This document shows positions 16,056 to 24,344 of a DNA stretch of 64,000 bases, in pieces. The DNA is from Nitrosovibrio sp. Nv4. GTDB taxonomy: Bacteria > Pseudomonadota > Gammaproteobacteria > Burkholderiales > Nitrosomonadaceae. Position 1 is the first letter of the stretch. The number at the start of each line of letters is the position of its first letter. The notes below the pieces were generated by a model. It did not search any database. It was not told the DNA's origin and worked only from the letters and a program-made list of their open reading frames with translations. The stretch is from assembly GCA_945860135.1 (NCBI GenBank), contig CAMAPK010000003.1, positions 1-64,000 of the forward strand. The letters run 5' to 3'. A program made the position numbers and the translations under genes.

Positions 16056-16276
16056 TGGTTCCTACACTGTCCGTTTCCGAGGTTGCTGGTTTCCTCCAAA
16101 TATCTGAGCGCAGGGTTCGGCTGCTGCTCTCTCAGGGGCGCATTGATGGCCAAAAGAATGCGGTGAATATCTGGCGGATCACCTGCCCTTTGAATATTCG
16201 ACCCGGCAAGCGTGGCCCGGATTTACGCAATTTTGCTTCGAGAAAGCTGCAACCCAAGGGGCTGCGGCTGGTGTGA
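16055..16276 (+). CDS. HTH_17/excisionase-type DNA-binding protein (73 aa)
   Basis: Begins at ATG 16055 with a strong AGGAGG seven bases upstream. Residues 4-45 (PTLSVSEVAGFLQISERRVR then LLLSQGRIDGQK and WRI) are a MerR/excisionase-type winged helix: LSVSEVA--ISERRVR-LL--GRI. A basic tail follows (RPGKRGPDLRNFASRKLQPK). It is the last gene before the right att-like site and may act as excisionase or repressor of the element. Confidence 0.7.
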   Translation: MVPTLSVSEVAGFLQISERRVRLLLSQGRIDGQKNAVNIWRITCPLNIRPGKRGPDLRNFASRKLQPKGLRLV

Positions 16277-16420
16277 GTTGCGCTGGTGCGGTTATTCGCA
16301 AGCCGTAGGAGTGCTTTTTTTGTTTCGTGATAGGAGGTTACGAAATGCTTTCCGCGCTGGGTTGCGTCCGGGGAGAAGTTGCGAGGATTACTAACTTAAC
16401 GCAAAACTGGCGCTTTTTTG

Positions 16421-16448
16421 ATTTACGAAACTATACATTATTAGCAAT
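16421..16448 (-). other. right-hand Xer-type att site with degenerate XerD arm
   Basis: Same register as 14611-14638: XerD-side ATTTACGAAAC (16421-16431) keeps only the first five bases of the dif arm, the centre TATACA (16432-16437) is exact and the other arm is TTATTAGCAAT (16438-16448). The flank TTCGGTATGG resembles TGCGGTATAC right of the first site. Lack of a proper XerD arm is a known property of the TLC-phi attachment site. Confidence 0.65.
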
Positions 16449-16530
16449 TTCGGTATGGCTTCTTTAACCAGTTTTTTACATAATTTGACTAAGAATCAAG
16501 GAAGTGACGACCGCGAGTGGCAAATGCCGG

Positions 16531-16941
16531 TCAGGCTGAGGGCGCTACGTGGGGAAACTTCGGGTTGTAGACTATCTCCCAGAGAAACCCGTCAAGGTCA
16601 GTGAAGTAACCGGCGTAACCACCCCAGTCGGTAGCCTGTGCCGGCTTTGTTACTTTTGCCCCATAAGAAGCGACACGCTGCAGCAGCGCATCGACTTCAG
16701 CCGCAGTACGCACATTATGGGCCAGGGAGAAACCCGGAAAGCCGCTTCCGTCAGAGGCAAGCCCGGCGTCAGCCGCCAGGCTTGCACGCGACCAAAGCGC
16801 CAGCCGCGTGTGGCCGAGGGCGAAGAAAGTAACGGTTGGTGGAGACTTGAGTCGCGGCAGGCTCAGGCATTCCTCATAGAAGTAGCTGGCCTTTGCCAAG
16901 TCGGCGACGCCCAGCGTAATGTAGCTAACCCACGGTTCCAT
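16531..16941 (-). CDS. VOC superfamily (glyoxalase/bleomycin-resistance-like) protein
   Basis: A 136-residue vicinal-oxygen-chelate protein. The paired beta-alpha-beta-beta-beta units are visible: YITLGVADLAKASYFYEECL at the start, VTFFALGHTRLALWSR, then FSLAHNVRTAAEVDALLQRV and the C-terminal GGYAGYFTDLDGFLWEIVYNP with the metal Glu. The first strand lacks the usual His, so metal use is uncertain. Substrate unknown. It forms the right border of the island and has a conserved small gene (16963) just upstream on the same strand. Confidence 0.85.
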   Translation of the reverse strand: MEPWVSYITLGVADLAKASYFYEECLSLPRLKSPPTVTFFALGHTRLALWSRASLAADAGLASDGSGFPGFSLAHNVRTAAEVDALLQRVASYGAKVTKPAQATDWGGYAGYFTDLDGFLWEIVYNPKFPHVAPSA

Positions 16942-16962
16942 AGGCGAATTCCAGATTTTGCT

Positions 16963-17289
16963 TCACCGACCCAACAGCAAGAAAAGCACCAGACAGAGCG
17001 AAATGGCGGTTGCGGCAACGCAAAACAGCAGTATCCGCCTGAGCTTTGCTTCAGCGACTGAAGCGGCCTGTTCCAATGCCGCGACTGTGCTCTGCAGTTG
17101 CTCAGCCAATTCCTTGATCTGGACCGAATTCTGCGAGGCAGCAGCTTGTAGTTCGCTGATTTGCTGCTGCAGTGTCGGATCGGCCGTTGCATCGACCTTC
17201 TTTTTGGTGAATACCGGGGTTGCGACTGAGATGATGGAGCCCACGTGCGGGAGCACCGCCTTCAGCGCAGGAATCAACCATGCGGCCAT
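16963..17289 (-). CDS. small coiled-coil membrane protein, hypothetical (108 aa)
   Basis: A 108-residue protein with an amphipathic N-terminus (MAAWLIPALKAVLPHVGSII), a KKK patch, a coiled coil (about 39-82, LQQQISELQAAASQNSVQIK onward) and one C-terminal membrane helix (LLFCVAATAISLCLVLFLLL). It would be anchored at its end with the coiled coil in the cytoplasm. Similar unnamed proteins occur in betaproteobacteria. It ends 21 bases before the VOC gene, and they may be co-transcribed. Confidence 0.65.
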   Translation of the reverse strand: MAAWLIPALKAVLPHVGSIISVATPVFTKKKVDATADPTLQQQISELQAAASQNSVQIKELAEQLQSTVAALEQAASVAEAKLRRILLFCVAATAISLCLVLFLLLGR

Positions 17290-17404
17290 AGATGTGTCCT
17301 TCTTGAGTGGATATTTATGATGCTAGCCTAATCACTTGATGTTCCATGGAATTATAGCTTCAATTCCAGATAAAATCAGCGCTGCTCCCGACTGTTTCGC
17401 AGGT

Positions 17405-18145
17405 TCAAGCGATGCCGCCATTGGCACCGATGTTTTGTCCCGTTACCCAGCCCGCCTCTGCCCCGACCAGAAAAAGCACCACCTGAGCAATATCCTCCGC
17501 TTCGCCGATGCGGTTCAGCACGGCCATGCCGGCCATGCGTTTGATGTCTTCCGCGCTTTTGCCGGTAGCAAAGAGTTCGGTATTCACCGGGCCGGGCGAA
17601 ACGATGTTGGCTGTAATGCGCCGTGTGCCTGCTTCCTTCGCAAAAATCCGTGTCAGTTGCTCGACCGCGCCTTTGCTCGCGGCATAGGCGCCATAGTTCG
17701 GCAGCATCAGCCGCGTGACGGTGCTGGACAGGGTGATGACACGCCCGTCGTCCGCCAGCCGGGTGGCGGCTTCACGCAAGGCGTAGAAGACGCTCTTGAC
17801 GTTGCAGCTCAAGATCCGGTCGAATTCCTCATCGTTGATGTCCGCAATCTTCTTGTAGAGCAGCATGCCGGCGTTGTTGATCAGGATATCCACCCGCGCG
17901 TAGCGTTCGATGGCCGCATCAAACAGCCTGCGCACTTCGGATGGACGGCTGACATCTGCCTGTACGGCCAGCGCTTCGCCGCCGGCAGCCGTAATCTCAG
18001 CGCAAACCGCCTCGGCGTCCTGCTGGCGCGCCACATAGTTGATGATCACTTTGGCGCCGGCAGCAGCCAGCGTCCGTGCGATTTCGGCACCGATGCCGCG
18101 GGACGAGCCGGTGATGATGGCGACCTTATCCTGGAGCGCTGTCAT
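17405..18145 (-). CDS. SDR family NAD(P)-dependent oxidoreductase
   Basis: A classical short-chain dehydrogenase of 246 residues: cofactor motif TGSSRGIGAEI (about 12-22), NNAG in the fourth strand, catalytic Ser in LSSTVT, and YAAYAASK-type YxxxK in NYGAYAASKGAVEQL, followed by PGPVNTELF. The length and C-terminal GQNIGANGG end match the FabG-like/3-oxoacyl reductase-like branch. Substrate cannot be inferred. The VOC gene 67 bases upstream on the same strand may belong to the same transcript. Confidence 0.88.
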   Translation of the reverse strand: MTALQDKVAIITGSSRGIGAEIARTLAAAGAKVIINYVARQQDAEAVCAEITAAGGEALAVQADVSRPSEVRRLFDAAIERYARVDILINNAGMLLYKKIADINDEEFDRILSCNVKSVFYALREAATRLADDGRVITLSSTVTRLMLPNYGAYAASKGAVEQLTRIFAKEAGTRRITANIVSPGPVNTELFATGKSAEDIKRMAGMAVLNRIGEAEDIAQVVLFLVGAEAGWVTGQNIGANGGIA

Positions 18146-18212
18146 GGTTCTGTGGGGGTTGGAAGGTCTGCAAGCAGATTAGTTAACTGCTTGTTTAAAT
18201 TGGTGCCCTGCT

Positions 18213-18596
18213 CTATTCTTTGGCAAAATTCAGCTCCACCCCGTTGCCCGCCGGGTCTTTGAAAAACAGTTGGACCTTGCCGGTCAGTGGCATGTGTGCG
18301 ATTTCGAACAGGATGCCGTGCTGCTGCAGGCGGGCTTCTATTTCCTGCCGCCCGGTGCAGGTGAACGCCACGTGATCAAAGGTGGTAACGACATGGGTGA
18401 GGCGTGTTTCGCCCGGATGTGTCTGGCTCAGATGGAGAATGTCCTGCCCGCCAGCGTAGAGCCAGTAGCCGGAGCCATCCAGCGGCGGCCGCTGGCCCAG
18501 CTCGAGACCTACCACCTCACAGTAGAATTCCTTGAGCTGGTCCAGCAGCTCGCGCGGTGCGCGCAGGTTGTAATGGTTAAGACCGATTGTCGCCAT
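18213..18596 (-). CDS. VOC family protein (second)
   Basis: A 127-residue glyoxalase-fold protein: IGLNHYNLRAPRELLDQLKE with His at the first metal position, LELGQRPPLDGSGYWLYAGG, then HVAFTCTGRQEIEARLQQHG and FFKDPAGNGVELNFAKE with the terminal metal Glu. The HY/H/E ligand set is intact, unlike the VOC protein at 16531. Substrate unknown; related proteins are annotated as fosfomycin-resistance- or glyoxalase-like without proof. The SDR gene lies downstream on the same strand. Confidence 0.85.
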   Translation of the reverse strand: MATIGLNHYNLRAPRELLDQLKEFYCEVVGLELGQRPPLDGSGYWLYAGGQDILHLSQTHPGETRLTHVVTTFDHVAFTCTGRQEIEARLQQHGILFEIAHMPLTGKVQLFFKDPAGNGVELNFAKE

Positions 18597-18658
18597 GTGA
18601 ATTCCTGGCAGTCATGACGGGATACAGGCTGTGCGGCATTTTATATATTTATTGTCAA

Positions 18659-19315
18659 TCAATGCGTTGCGCCGCCAACCCGCAGCAGCTTGGCAATTTG
18701 CAAATGCTCCCGGCTCAGGGCGAAACTCAGTGCAGTGCCGCCGGACTCATTGCGGATATTGGGGTTTGCGCCCTTCTGCAACAGCAGCTTGACGGCATCA
18801 AGATGGTCGCCCCTTGCTGCCATCATTAGCGCGGTGGTTCCATTGTCGGAGGTCGAGTCGATTTTTGCGCCGACACCCAGCAGCATCTCGATAATCTCCG
18901 TGTGGCCCTTGGTTGCGGCATATATCAACGGATTCCATCCCTTGTGATTGATTTCTGCGCCTTTGAGATAAAACTGCTTGGTCATGCCGGCTTCACCATG
19001 GTAGCTGGCGAGCATGATGGCAGTCTCGCCATAGTGATTACGCAGATTGGGATTGGCACCTGCCTCCAGTAGCAGATGGATGAGCTGGCTATTTTTATTC
19101 TGGACTGCGATCATCAGCAGCGTATTTCCGCGTTTATCGTAGGTGTTGGGATCAGCGCCTTTCGCCAGCAGCTTGGTCAGATCGGCAGCGTTGTTGTCCT
19201 CTACCGCCCAGATCAGGTCTTCATGGACATCTGCGGCGGCATGCAGCGGTAGATTTAAGCCGGCAGTGAGCAGCAGAGCGGCGAGTAAATGGGGTATTTT
19301 GAGTGAATTGAGCAT
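18659..19315 (-). CDS. exported ankyrin-repeat protein
   Basis: A 218-residue periplasmic protein: signal peptide (LKIPHLLAALLLTAGLNLPL, cleavage near HAA) followed by about five ankyrin repeats of 33 residues, e.g. RGNTLLMIAVQNKNSQLIHL, GETAIMLASYHGEAGMTKQF, NGTTALMMAARGDHLDAVKL. Ankyrin arrays bind other proteins; exported bacterial ones often protect or scaffold envelope enzymes. Its ATG directly follows the TGA of tatD (TGAATG), so it is translated from the tatD message. Confidence 0.88.
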   Translation of the reverse strand: MLNSLKIPHLLAALLLTAGLNLPLHAAADVHEDLIWAVEDNNAADLTKLLAKGADPNTYDKRGNTLLMIAVQNKNSQLIHLLLEAGANPNLRNHYGETAIMLASYHGEAGMTKQFYLKGAEINHKGWNPLIYAATKGHTEIIEMLLGVGAKIDSTSDNGTTALMMAARGDHLDAVKLLLQKGANPNIRNESGGTALSFALSREHLQIAKLLRVGGATH

Positions 19316-20080
19316 TCAGGCTACCTTGAACAATTTGAAGAAATTGCGGGTGGTTGCAGCGCCCACCTCGTTCACGCTGATGCCGCGCAATGCAGCGATT
19401 TCTTCAGCGACATGCCGCACGAAGGCGGGTTGATTGATTTTGCCACGGTGCGGTACCGGGGCCAGATACGGCGAATCGGTTTCCACCAGCATTCTCTCCA
19501 GTGGCACTCTTTTGGCAATGTCCTTTAGATTAGTAGCTTTCTTGAAAGTTACAATGCCGGAAAAAGAAATATAGAAATTCATCTCCATTGCCTGTTGCGC
19601 TACCTCCCAGCTCTCGGTAAAGCAGTGCATTACCCCGCCGATACTGTCGGCGCCCTCCTCCGCCATGATCCTTAGAGTATCTGCCGCCGCCTCGCGGGTA
19701 TGGATGATAAGTGGTTTGTTGCATAGCCGGGCAGCACGGATATGCTGGCGGAAGCGTTCCCGCTGCCATTCCAGATCGCCTTTGAGGCGGAAATAATCCA
19801 GTCCGGTTTCGCCGATGGCAACGACCCGGGGATGGCAAGCCAGCGTCGCCAGTTGTGCCGCCTGCGGTTCGACCAAGTTCTCGTAATCGGGATGAACGCC
19901 GACCGAGGCGAAAAGATTGGGGTGGGCTTCAGCCAGCGCCAATACCCGTGGGAAATCCTGCAGATTGACGCTGACGCACAGGGCATGGCCGACTTCGTTG
20001 TCGCGCATGTTGGCCAGCAGCTCATCAAGATTGACGGCTAGATCGGGGAAATCCAGATGGCAGTGGGAGTCAACCAACAT
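19316..20080 (-). CDS. tatD: TatD family metal-dependent DNase/hydrolase
   Basis: A 254-residue TatD-type amidohydrolase. Metal ligands appear in order: DSHCHLDF at the start, GETGLDYF, PLIIHTREA, VMHCFTES and the C-terminal VETDSPYLAP. Family members act as 3'-5' exonucleases or D-aminoacyl-tRNA deacylase-like enzymes. It is part of the tmk-holB-tatD-ankyrin run. In many proteobacteria a pilZ gene sits between holB and tatD; here only 35 bases separate them. Confidence 0.92.
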   Translation of the reverse strand: MLVDSHCHLDFPDLAVNLDELLANMRDNEVGHALCVSVNLQDFPRVLALAEAHPNLFASVGVHPDYENLVEPQAAQLATLACHPRVVAIGETGLDYFRLKGDLEWQRERFRQHIRAARLCNKPLIIHTREAAADTLRIMAEEGADSIGGVMHCFTESWEVAQQAMEMNFYISFSGIVTFKKATNLKDIAKRVPLERMLVETDSPYLAPVPHRGKINQPAFVRHVAEEIAALRGISVNEVGAATTRNFFKLFKVA

Positions 20081-20115
20081 GGGAGCGTCCCTTAATGGCT
20101 GATAACCTGCATTTT

Positions 20116-21180
20116 TCAGTCAACGCGCTTGCTCCTGGCGGGGGCGATCAGCATGGCGTAGGAAAGCAGCATTTCTTCCAGGAACAAGCGTGGATTGAGC
20201 GGATGCCGCGCCAGGCGCTGGGTCGAGACCAGGCTGCGTGTATAAGCGGCAAGTGCACGCGGATCGATCTCGGATGCCAACGATTTGATCGCAGCCAACA
20301 TGGGCAGGTGATAGCGGATTTTCCCGGTAGTACGGAAACTCATCAGGTCATAACACCATTTCTGCATCCAGTTGACCGCCGTCGGCAGATCGGACTTCTG
20401 CATCTCTTCCGCCAGCACGATGGGATTGAAGCCGCCCGGCGTACCGATTTGACGGATAAAGGCTGCATGTTGCGCAAGATAATCCGCGTCGTCGAACTCC
20501 AGCGCGGCCAGCGGCGCATAGCCGGCAGCGGCCAAGCTGGTTGCGGGATCCTTGACACCCTGCTGTTCAAGCCAGGCGATGGCGCTGGCAGGGTTGGGTG
20601 TGGGCATGGCGATTTGCCGGCAGCGGCTGCGGATGGTCGGCAGCAAATCCTGCGGACGGTGTGTCACCAGGATGAACAGGGTCTGCGGCGGGGGTTCTTC
20701 CAGGTTTTTCAGCACAGCGTTGGCCGCAGCCAGATTCATCGCTTCTGCCGGATGGATCAGGATGATCTTGTAGCCATTGCGATGGCTGGACATATGCACC
20801 AGGTCTGAGAGCGCACGTATCTGCTCGACTCCGATCTGTTTGCTGGGTTTTTTCTTCCCCTTGGCGCTGACGGGTTCCGTCTCAGCATCGCTGCCCGCCT
20901 CCGCCGTGGCTTCATCGGCCAGCGCTGTCAGGGCTTCCGGTTCGACCAGACGGAAATCCGGATGCCCTCCTTGCTCAAACCAGCCGCAACTCGGGCAGCT
21001 GCCGCAGGCTTCAGCATCGGCGGACGGTTGCTCGCACAACAGGGACTTGGCCAGATTGCGCGCAAACGCGAGCTTGCCGACGCCCTTTCTGCCCTTCAGC
21101 AACAGAGCGTGGCCGCGGGCAGCCTGGCTCTGCGTCAGCATCCGCCAGACAGCAGTTTGCCAGACATAAATATTATTCAT
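20116..21180 (-). CDS. holB: DNA polymerase III subunit delta'
   Basis: The delta' clamp-loader subunit, 354 residues. The N-terminal AAA-type domain has a P-loop-like GRKGVGKLAFARNL, the zinc module CGSCPSCGWFEQGGHPDF (about 58-76), and the sensor region IILIHPAEAMNLAAANAVLK then LEEPPPQTLFILVT. An Ala/Glu-rich insert carrying a KGKKK patch (about 84-115) is longer than usual. ATG 21180 overlaps the tmk stop by one base (TAATG). Confidence 0.92.
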   Translation of the reverse strand: MNNIYVWQTAVWRMLTQSQAARGHALLLKGRKGVGKLAFARNLAKSLLCEQPSADAEACGSCPSCGWFEQGGHPDFRLVEPEALTALADEATAEAGSDAETEPVSAKGKKKPSKQIGVEQIRALSDLVHMSSHRNGYKIILIHPAEAMNLAAANAVLKNLEEPPPQTLFILVTHRPQDLLPTIRSRCRQIAMPTPNPASAIAWLEQQGVKDPATSLAAAGYAPLAALEFDDADYLAQHAAFIRQIGTPGGFNPIVLAEEMQKSDLPTAVNWMQKWCYDLMSFRTTGKIRYHLPMLAAIKSLASEIDPRALAAYTRSLVSTQRLARHPLNPRLFLEEMLLSYAMLIAPARSKRVD

Positions 21181-21797
21181 TAACAGATGGTTGAAATAAT
21201 ATCATAAAGTGATTCTTTAACTTTTTCCAGCGATTGGCTGGAGTCGATCAGGCGTATCCGCTGGGGAAATTGGTGCGCTCTTTGCAGATAGGCTGCCCGC
21301 ACCCGCTGAAAAAACTCATCCTGTTCTTTTTCAAAGCGGTCGGCCGTCTTGATGGCATTGACCCGTTGCCTGCCCAGCTCGACGCTTACATCGAAATAAA
21401 GCGTGAGATCAGGCTGAAATTCTCCCTGCACCCAGCGCTCCAGATCATCCAGCCGGTTGCTGGCCAGTCCCCTGCCGCCGCCCTGATAGGCGAAGCTCGC
21501 ATCGGTGAAACGGTCGGAAATCACCCAGTCGCCCCGCGCCAGGGCCGGCAGTATCACCTTGTCCAGATGCTCGCGCCGTGCCGCAAACATCAGCAGCGCC
21601 TCAGTTTCCGCATGCATTGCCTGGCCGTTGTCGAGCAGCAGCGCGCGCAGCTTCTCGCCCAAGGGCGTCCCGCCCGGCTCACGGGTCACCACCACGGTCA
21701 GTCCTTTGCTGCGCAAGAAATTTTCCAACCAGGCAAGATGAGTGCTCTTGCCTGCACCGTCTATGCCTTCAAGGGTGATGAATTTGCCTGGCGTCAT
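21180..21797 (-). CDS. tmk: thymidylate kinase
   Basis: dTMP kinase, 205 residues from ATG 21797. Visible are the P-loop [20 protein letters not shown], the DR motif [19 protein letters not shown] with the lid arginine region, and [15 protein letters not shown]. The frame extends to a GTG at 21809 that adds four residues without a ribosome site. It supplies dTDP for DNA synthesis and is coupled to holB by a one-base overlap, a conserved pairing. It diverges from the FAD protein gene. Confidence 0.95.
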   Translation of the reverse strand: MTPGKFITLEGIDGAGKSTHLAWLENFLRSKGLTVVVTREPGGTPLGEKLRALLLDNGQAMHAETEALLMFAARREHLDKVILPALARGDWVISDRFTDASFAYQGGGRGLASNRLDDLERWVQGEFQPDLTLYFDVSVELGRQRVNAIKTADRFEKEQDEFFQRVRAAYLQRAHQFPQRIRLIDSSQSLEKVKESLYDIISTIC

Positions 21798-21936
21798 TGC
21801 GGGTACCACGGATTGGCGGGAAACCGTTCCCCAACGTGCAGTTTATCTTATACTTGCCAGCGGTAACAGTCCTGGCAACAATCCGGTTGCTGGTTAAATC
21901 TGTTATGGTTGCGCCTTGCTCTTTTCCCTATCGCCT

Positions 21937-23568
21937 ATGTTGCGCCTGACTGAAATCAAGCTCCCCCTGGATCATGCCGCAAGCGAACTCACGACCGCTA
22001 TTGTGCAACGCCTGGGAATCACGGCGGGTGAGCTTGCGGGATTTTCGATCGCGCGTCGTGGCCATGACGCGCGCAAACGCGGTACCGTTTTCTTTGTTTA
22101 CACCCTGGATGCTGAACTGAAGGATGCGGCAGCAGAGGCAGCGATATTGCAGCGCCTGCAAGCAGGTGGCCAAGTCTCGATCACGCCGGACATGCGCTAC
22201 CAGTTCGTCGCGCGCGCACCGCAGGCTGCGGCTGCACAGTCGCGTCCGGTCATCATCGGCACCGGACCCTGCGGGTTGTTTGCCGGACTGATTCTGGCGC
22301 AGATGGGGTTCCGGCCGATCCTGCTGGAGCGCGGCAAGGCGGTGCGCGAGCGCACCAAGGATACCTTTGGCCTGTGGCGACAGGGGCAACTCAACCCCGA
22401 ATCCAATGTCCAGTTTGGTGAAGGCGGGGCAGGCACATTCTCCGACGGCAAGCTCCACAGCCAGATCAAAGACCCGAAACACTACGGCCGCAAAGTACTC
22501 ACGGAATTCGTCAAGGCGGGTGCTCCGCCCGAGATACTCTATGTGAGCAAGCCGCATATCGGCACATTCCGGCTGGTGGGCATGCTGGAAAAAATGCGCG
22601 CAACCATTATCGCGCTCGGCGGCGAGATCCGTTTCCAGAGCCGGGTGGACGATATTGAAATCGACCATGGGCAAATACGGGGCGTGATGCTGGCTGGCGG
22701 CGAGCATATCGCAACGAATCATGTCGTGCTGGCCGTGGGCCACAGTGCCCGCGATACTTTTCAAATGTTGCATGAGCGCGGGGTATATCTCGAGGCCAAG
22801 CCTTTTTCCATTGGTTTGCGCATCGAGCATCCACAGTCGCTGATAGACCGTTGCCGCTTTGGTGACAACGCCGGCAACCCGTTGCTGGGCGCGGCTGACT
22901 ACAAGTTGGTGCATCACTGTGCCAATGGGCGCTCGGTTTACAGTTTCTGCATGTGTCCGGGCGGCACTGTGGTGGCAGCGGCATCAGAATCGGGACGGGT
23001 CGTAACCAACGGCATGAGCCAGTATTCACGCAACGAGCGCAATGCCAACAGCGGCATCGTCGTCGGCGTGACGCCGGCGGATTATCCGGATCATCCGCTG
23101 GCAGGCATTGCTTTTCAGCGCCAGTGGGAAGAGCGCGCCTTCGACCTGGGTGGGCGCAATTATTCGGCGCCAGTGCAACGGGTAGGCGATTTTCTCGCAG
23201 GCCGGGCATCCACCACGCTGGGCGCGGTGATCCCGTCTTACACTCCCGGCGTGCAATGGTGTGACCTGAGCAGCACCCTGCCGGATTACGCCATTGCCGC
23301 GATACGCGAAGCCCTCCCCGTTTTTGACCGGCAGATCCAGGGTTTTGCCATGCATGACGCGGTGCTGACCGGGGTTGAGACACGTACTTCCGCACCGATC
23401 CGCATCAAGCGCGGAGAGAATTACCAGAGTCTGAATACCGCCGGACTCTATCCTGCGGGCGAAGGTGCCGGTTATGCGGGGGGGATTCTGTCCGCCGCGG
23501 TGGACGGCATCAAGGTGGCGGAAGCATTGGCGCTGCAGGTTGTTGCTGCCGCAGCGGCAGCAACATAG
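21937..23568 (+). CDS. FAD-dependent oxidoreductase (COG2509 family)
   Basis: A 543-residue flavoprotein. The start is put at ATG 21937 (MLRLTEIKLPLDHA), the usual beginning of the family; the frame is open to a TTG at 21916. After an N-terminal ferredoxin-like domain (about 1-85, ARRGHDARKRGTVFFVYTLD), the FAD dinucleotide motif IGTGPCGLFAGLILAQMGF appears, then GEGGAGTFSDGKL, the C-terminal GVETRTSAPIRI and GLYPAGEGAGYAGGILSAAV. Members are uncharacterised dehydrogenases. It runs convergent to greB, stops three bases apart. Confidence 0.88.
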   Translation: MLRLTEIKLPLDHAASELTTAIVQRLGITAGELAGFSIARRGHDARKRGTVFFVYTLDAELKDAAAEAAILQRLQAGGQVSITPDMRYQFVARAPQAAAAQSRPVIIGTGPCGLFAGLILAQMGFRPILLERGKAVRERTKDTFGLWRQGQLNPESNVQFGEGGAGTFSDGKLHSQIKDPKHYGRKVLTEFVKAGAPPEILYVSKPHIGTFRLVGMLEKMRATIIALGGEIRFQSRVDDIEIDHGQIRGVMLAGGEHIATNHVVLAVGHSARDTFQMLHERGVYLEAKPFSIGLRIEHPQSLIDRCRFGDNAGNPLLGAADYKLVHHCANGRSVYSFCMCPGGTVVAAASESGRVVTNGMSQYSRNERNANSGIVVGVTPADYPDHPLAGIAFQRQWEERAFDLGGRNYSAPVQRVGDFLAGRASTTLGAVIPSYTPGVQWCDLSSTLPDYAIAAIREALPVFDRQIQGFAMHDAVLTGVETRTSAPIRIKRGENYQSLNTAGLYPAGEGAGYAGGILSAAVDGIKVAEALALQVVAAAAAAT

Positions 23569-23570
23569 GG

Positions 23571-24158
23571 TTAAGTAGTCGGTTTGAATGCATCCATCGG
23601 GATGGGCTGGTACCTGACTGCCAGAATTTCCAGTTCCTCAACCCCGCCCGGTGCATGCAGCGTCACTGTATCGCCTTGCCGCGCCTTGGTCAGTACCCGT
23701 GCCATCGGTGAAATCCAGCTGATGTAGCCGCGGGCAGTATCAACTTCATCGACCCCGACGATGGCCACCGTCTTTTCTTCGCCTGCCACATTGGCATAGG
23801 TGATTGTGGCGCCAAAGAAAATCTGCGTCTCATCTTCTCGCGGATTGGCAGGGTTCACTATCTCGGCCATGTCCAGCCGCTTGGTGAGGAAACGGATGCG
23901 CCGGTCGATTTCTCGCAGGCGCTTCTTGCCGTAAATATAGTCGCCGTTTTCCGAGCGGTCGCCATTGCCGGCGGCCCACGACACCGTGGCAGTCATTTGC
24001 GGGCGCTCTTTATTCATCAGCCATAGAAACTCGTCCATCAGTCGCGTATAGCCGCCCGGAGTGATGTAATTTTTGCCAGTGACAGGCAGGAGATCGACGA
24101 CTGCATCTTCCTCAGGGTCATCGGTCTCTGCAGTTTCTTTTGTGAACGCTTTGCTCAT
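23571..24158 (-). CDS. greB: transcription elongation factor GreB
   Basis: A Gre factor of 195 residues. The N-terminal coiled coil carries the acidic tip SENGDYIYGKKRLREIDRRI (about 70-90) that enters the RNA polymerase secondary channel and rescues backtracked complexes. The C-terminal FKBP-like domain ends DTVTLHAPGGVEELEILAVR. The KNYITPGGYTRLMDEFLWL start and QIFFGATITYANVAGEE favour GreB over GreA. The N-terminus has a 26-residue acidic extension (TKETAETDDPEEDAV) that is not part of the core fold. Confidence 0.92.
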   Translation of the reverse strand: MSKAFTKETAETDDPEEDAVVDLLPVTGKNYITPGGYTRLMDEFLWLMNKERPQMTATVSWAAGNGDRSENGDYIYGKKRLREIDRRIRFLTKRLDMAEIVNPANPREDETQIFFGATITYANVAGEEKTVAIVGVDEVDTARGYISWISPMARVLTKARQGDTVTLHAPGGVEELEILAVRYQPIPMDAFKPTT

Positions 24159-24344
24159 AAATTGAAAATGGTCAGGGAAGTCCTGGCAGGCTGCAGTGGA
24201 GTAGCGTCCGGGTCGAGGTGCGTTGCGCTCACGGGCGGCGTAGACTAAGCTACCATCTTTGCTTTGCGCCTTGTACTGCTGTAGGCACCAGAAAAGATAC
24301 AGCCGCTTCTTGAGCGAAATTTACCATAGCATGACATCCCACGC

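Larger units (their letters stand above)
14611..16458 (+). mobile_element. 1.8-kb Xer-integrated satellite-like element
   Basis: Two sites in direct orientation, 14611-14648 and 16421-16458, share the TATACATTAT core and the flank GCAATTnCGGTAT in the same register, 1,810 bases apart. The enclosed genes are a closely packed operon with an XafT-like activator and a terminal HTH protein. No replication, coat or Zot-like gene is present, so it is either a cropped filamentous phage or a minimal satellite relying on a helper, like TLC-phi in Vibrio. Confidence 0.65.
9005..16530. mobile_element. accessory island at a dif-like site (composite of Xer-integrated remnants)
   Basis: Between two ordinary metabolic genes lie about 7.5 kb that are visibly richer in A and T, with wide gaps and unknown genes. 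The stretch holds two XafT/DUF3653-type phage regulators, two XerC/XerD-type sites (14611, 16421), two copies of a dif-bordering sequence (10338, 14542) and a duplicated gene tail (9451, 11292). I infer repeated integration and decay of small Xer-dependent elements at the replication terminus. Island ends are drawn at the neighbouring genes and are not proven junctions. Confidence 0.55.

Noticed and set aside
19494-19510. TGGCAC motif resembling a sigma-54 -24 element
   Set aside because: The -12 half is TGGC rather than TTGC, and it lies inside tatD on the strand without a gene to serve.
21928-22917. 329-codon minus-strand frame opposite the FAD protein
   Set aside because: Antisense shadow; the FAD protein carries full nucleotide-binding motifs on the plus strand.
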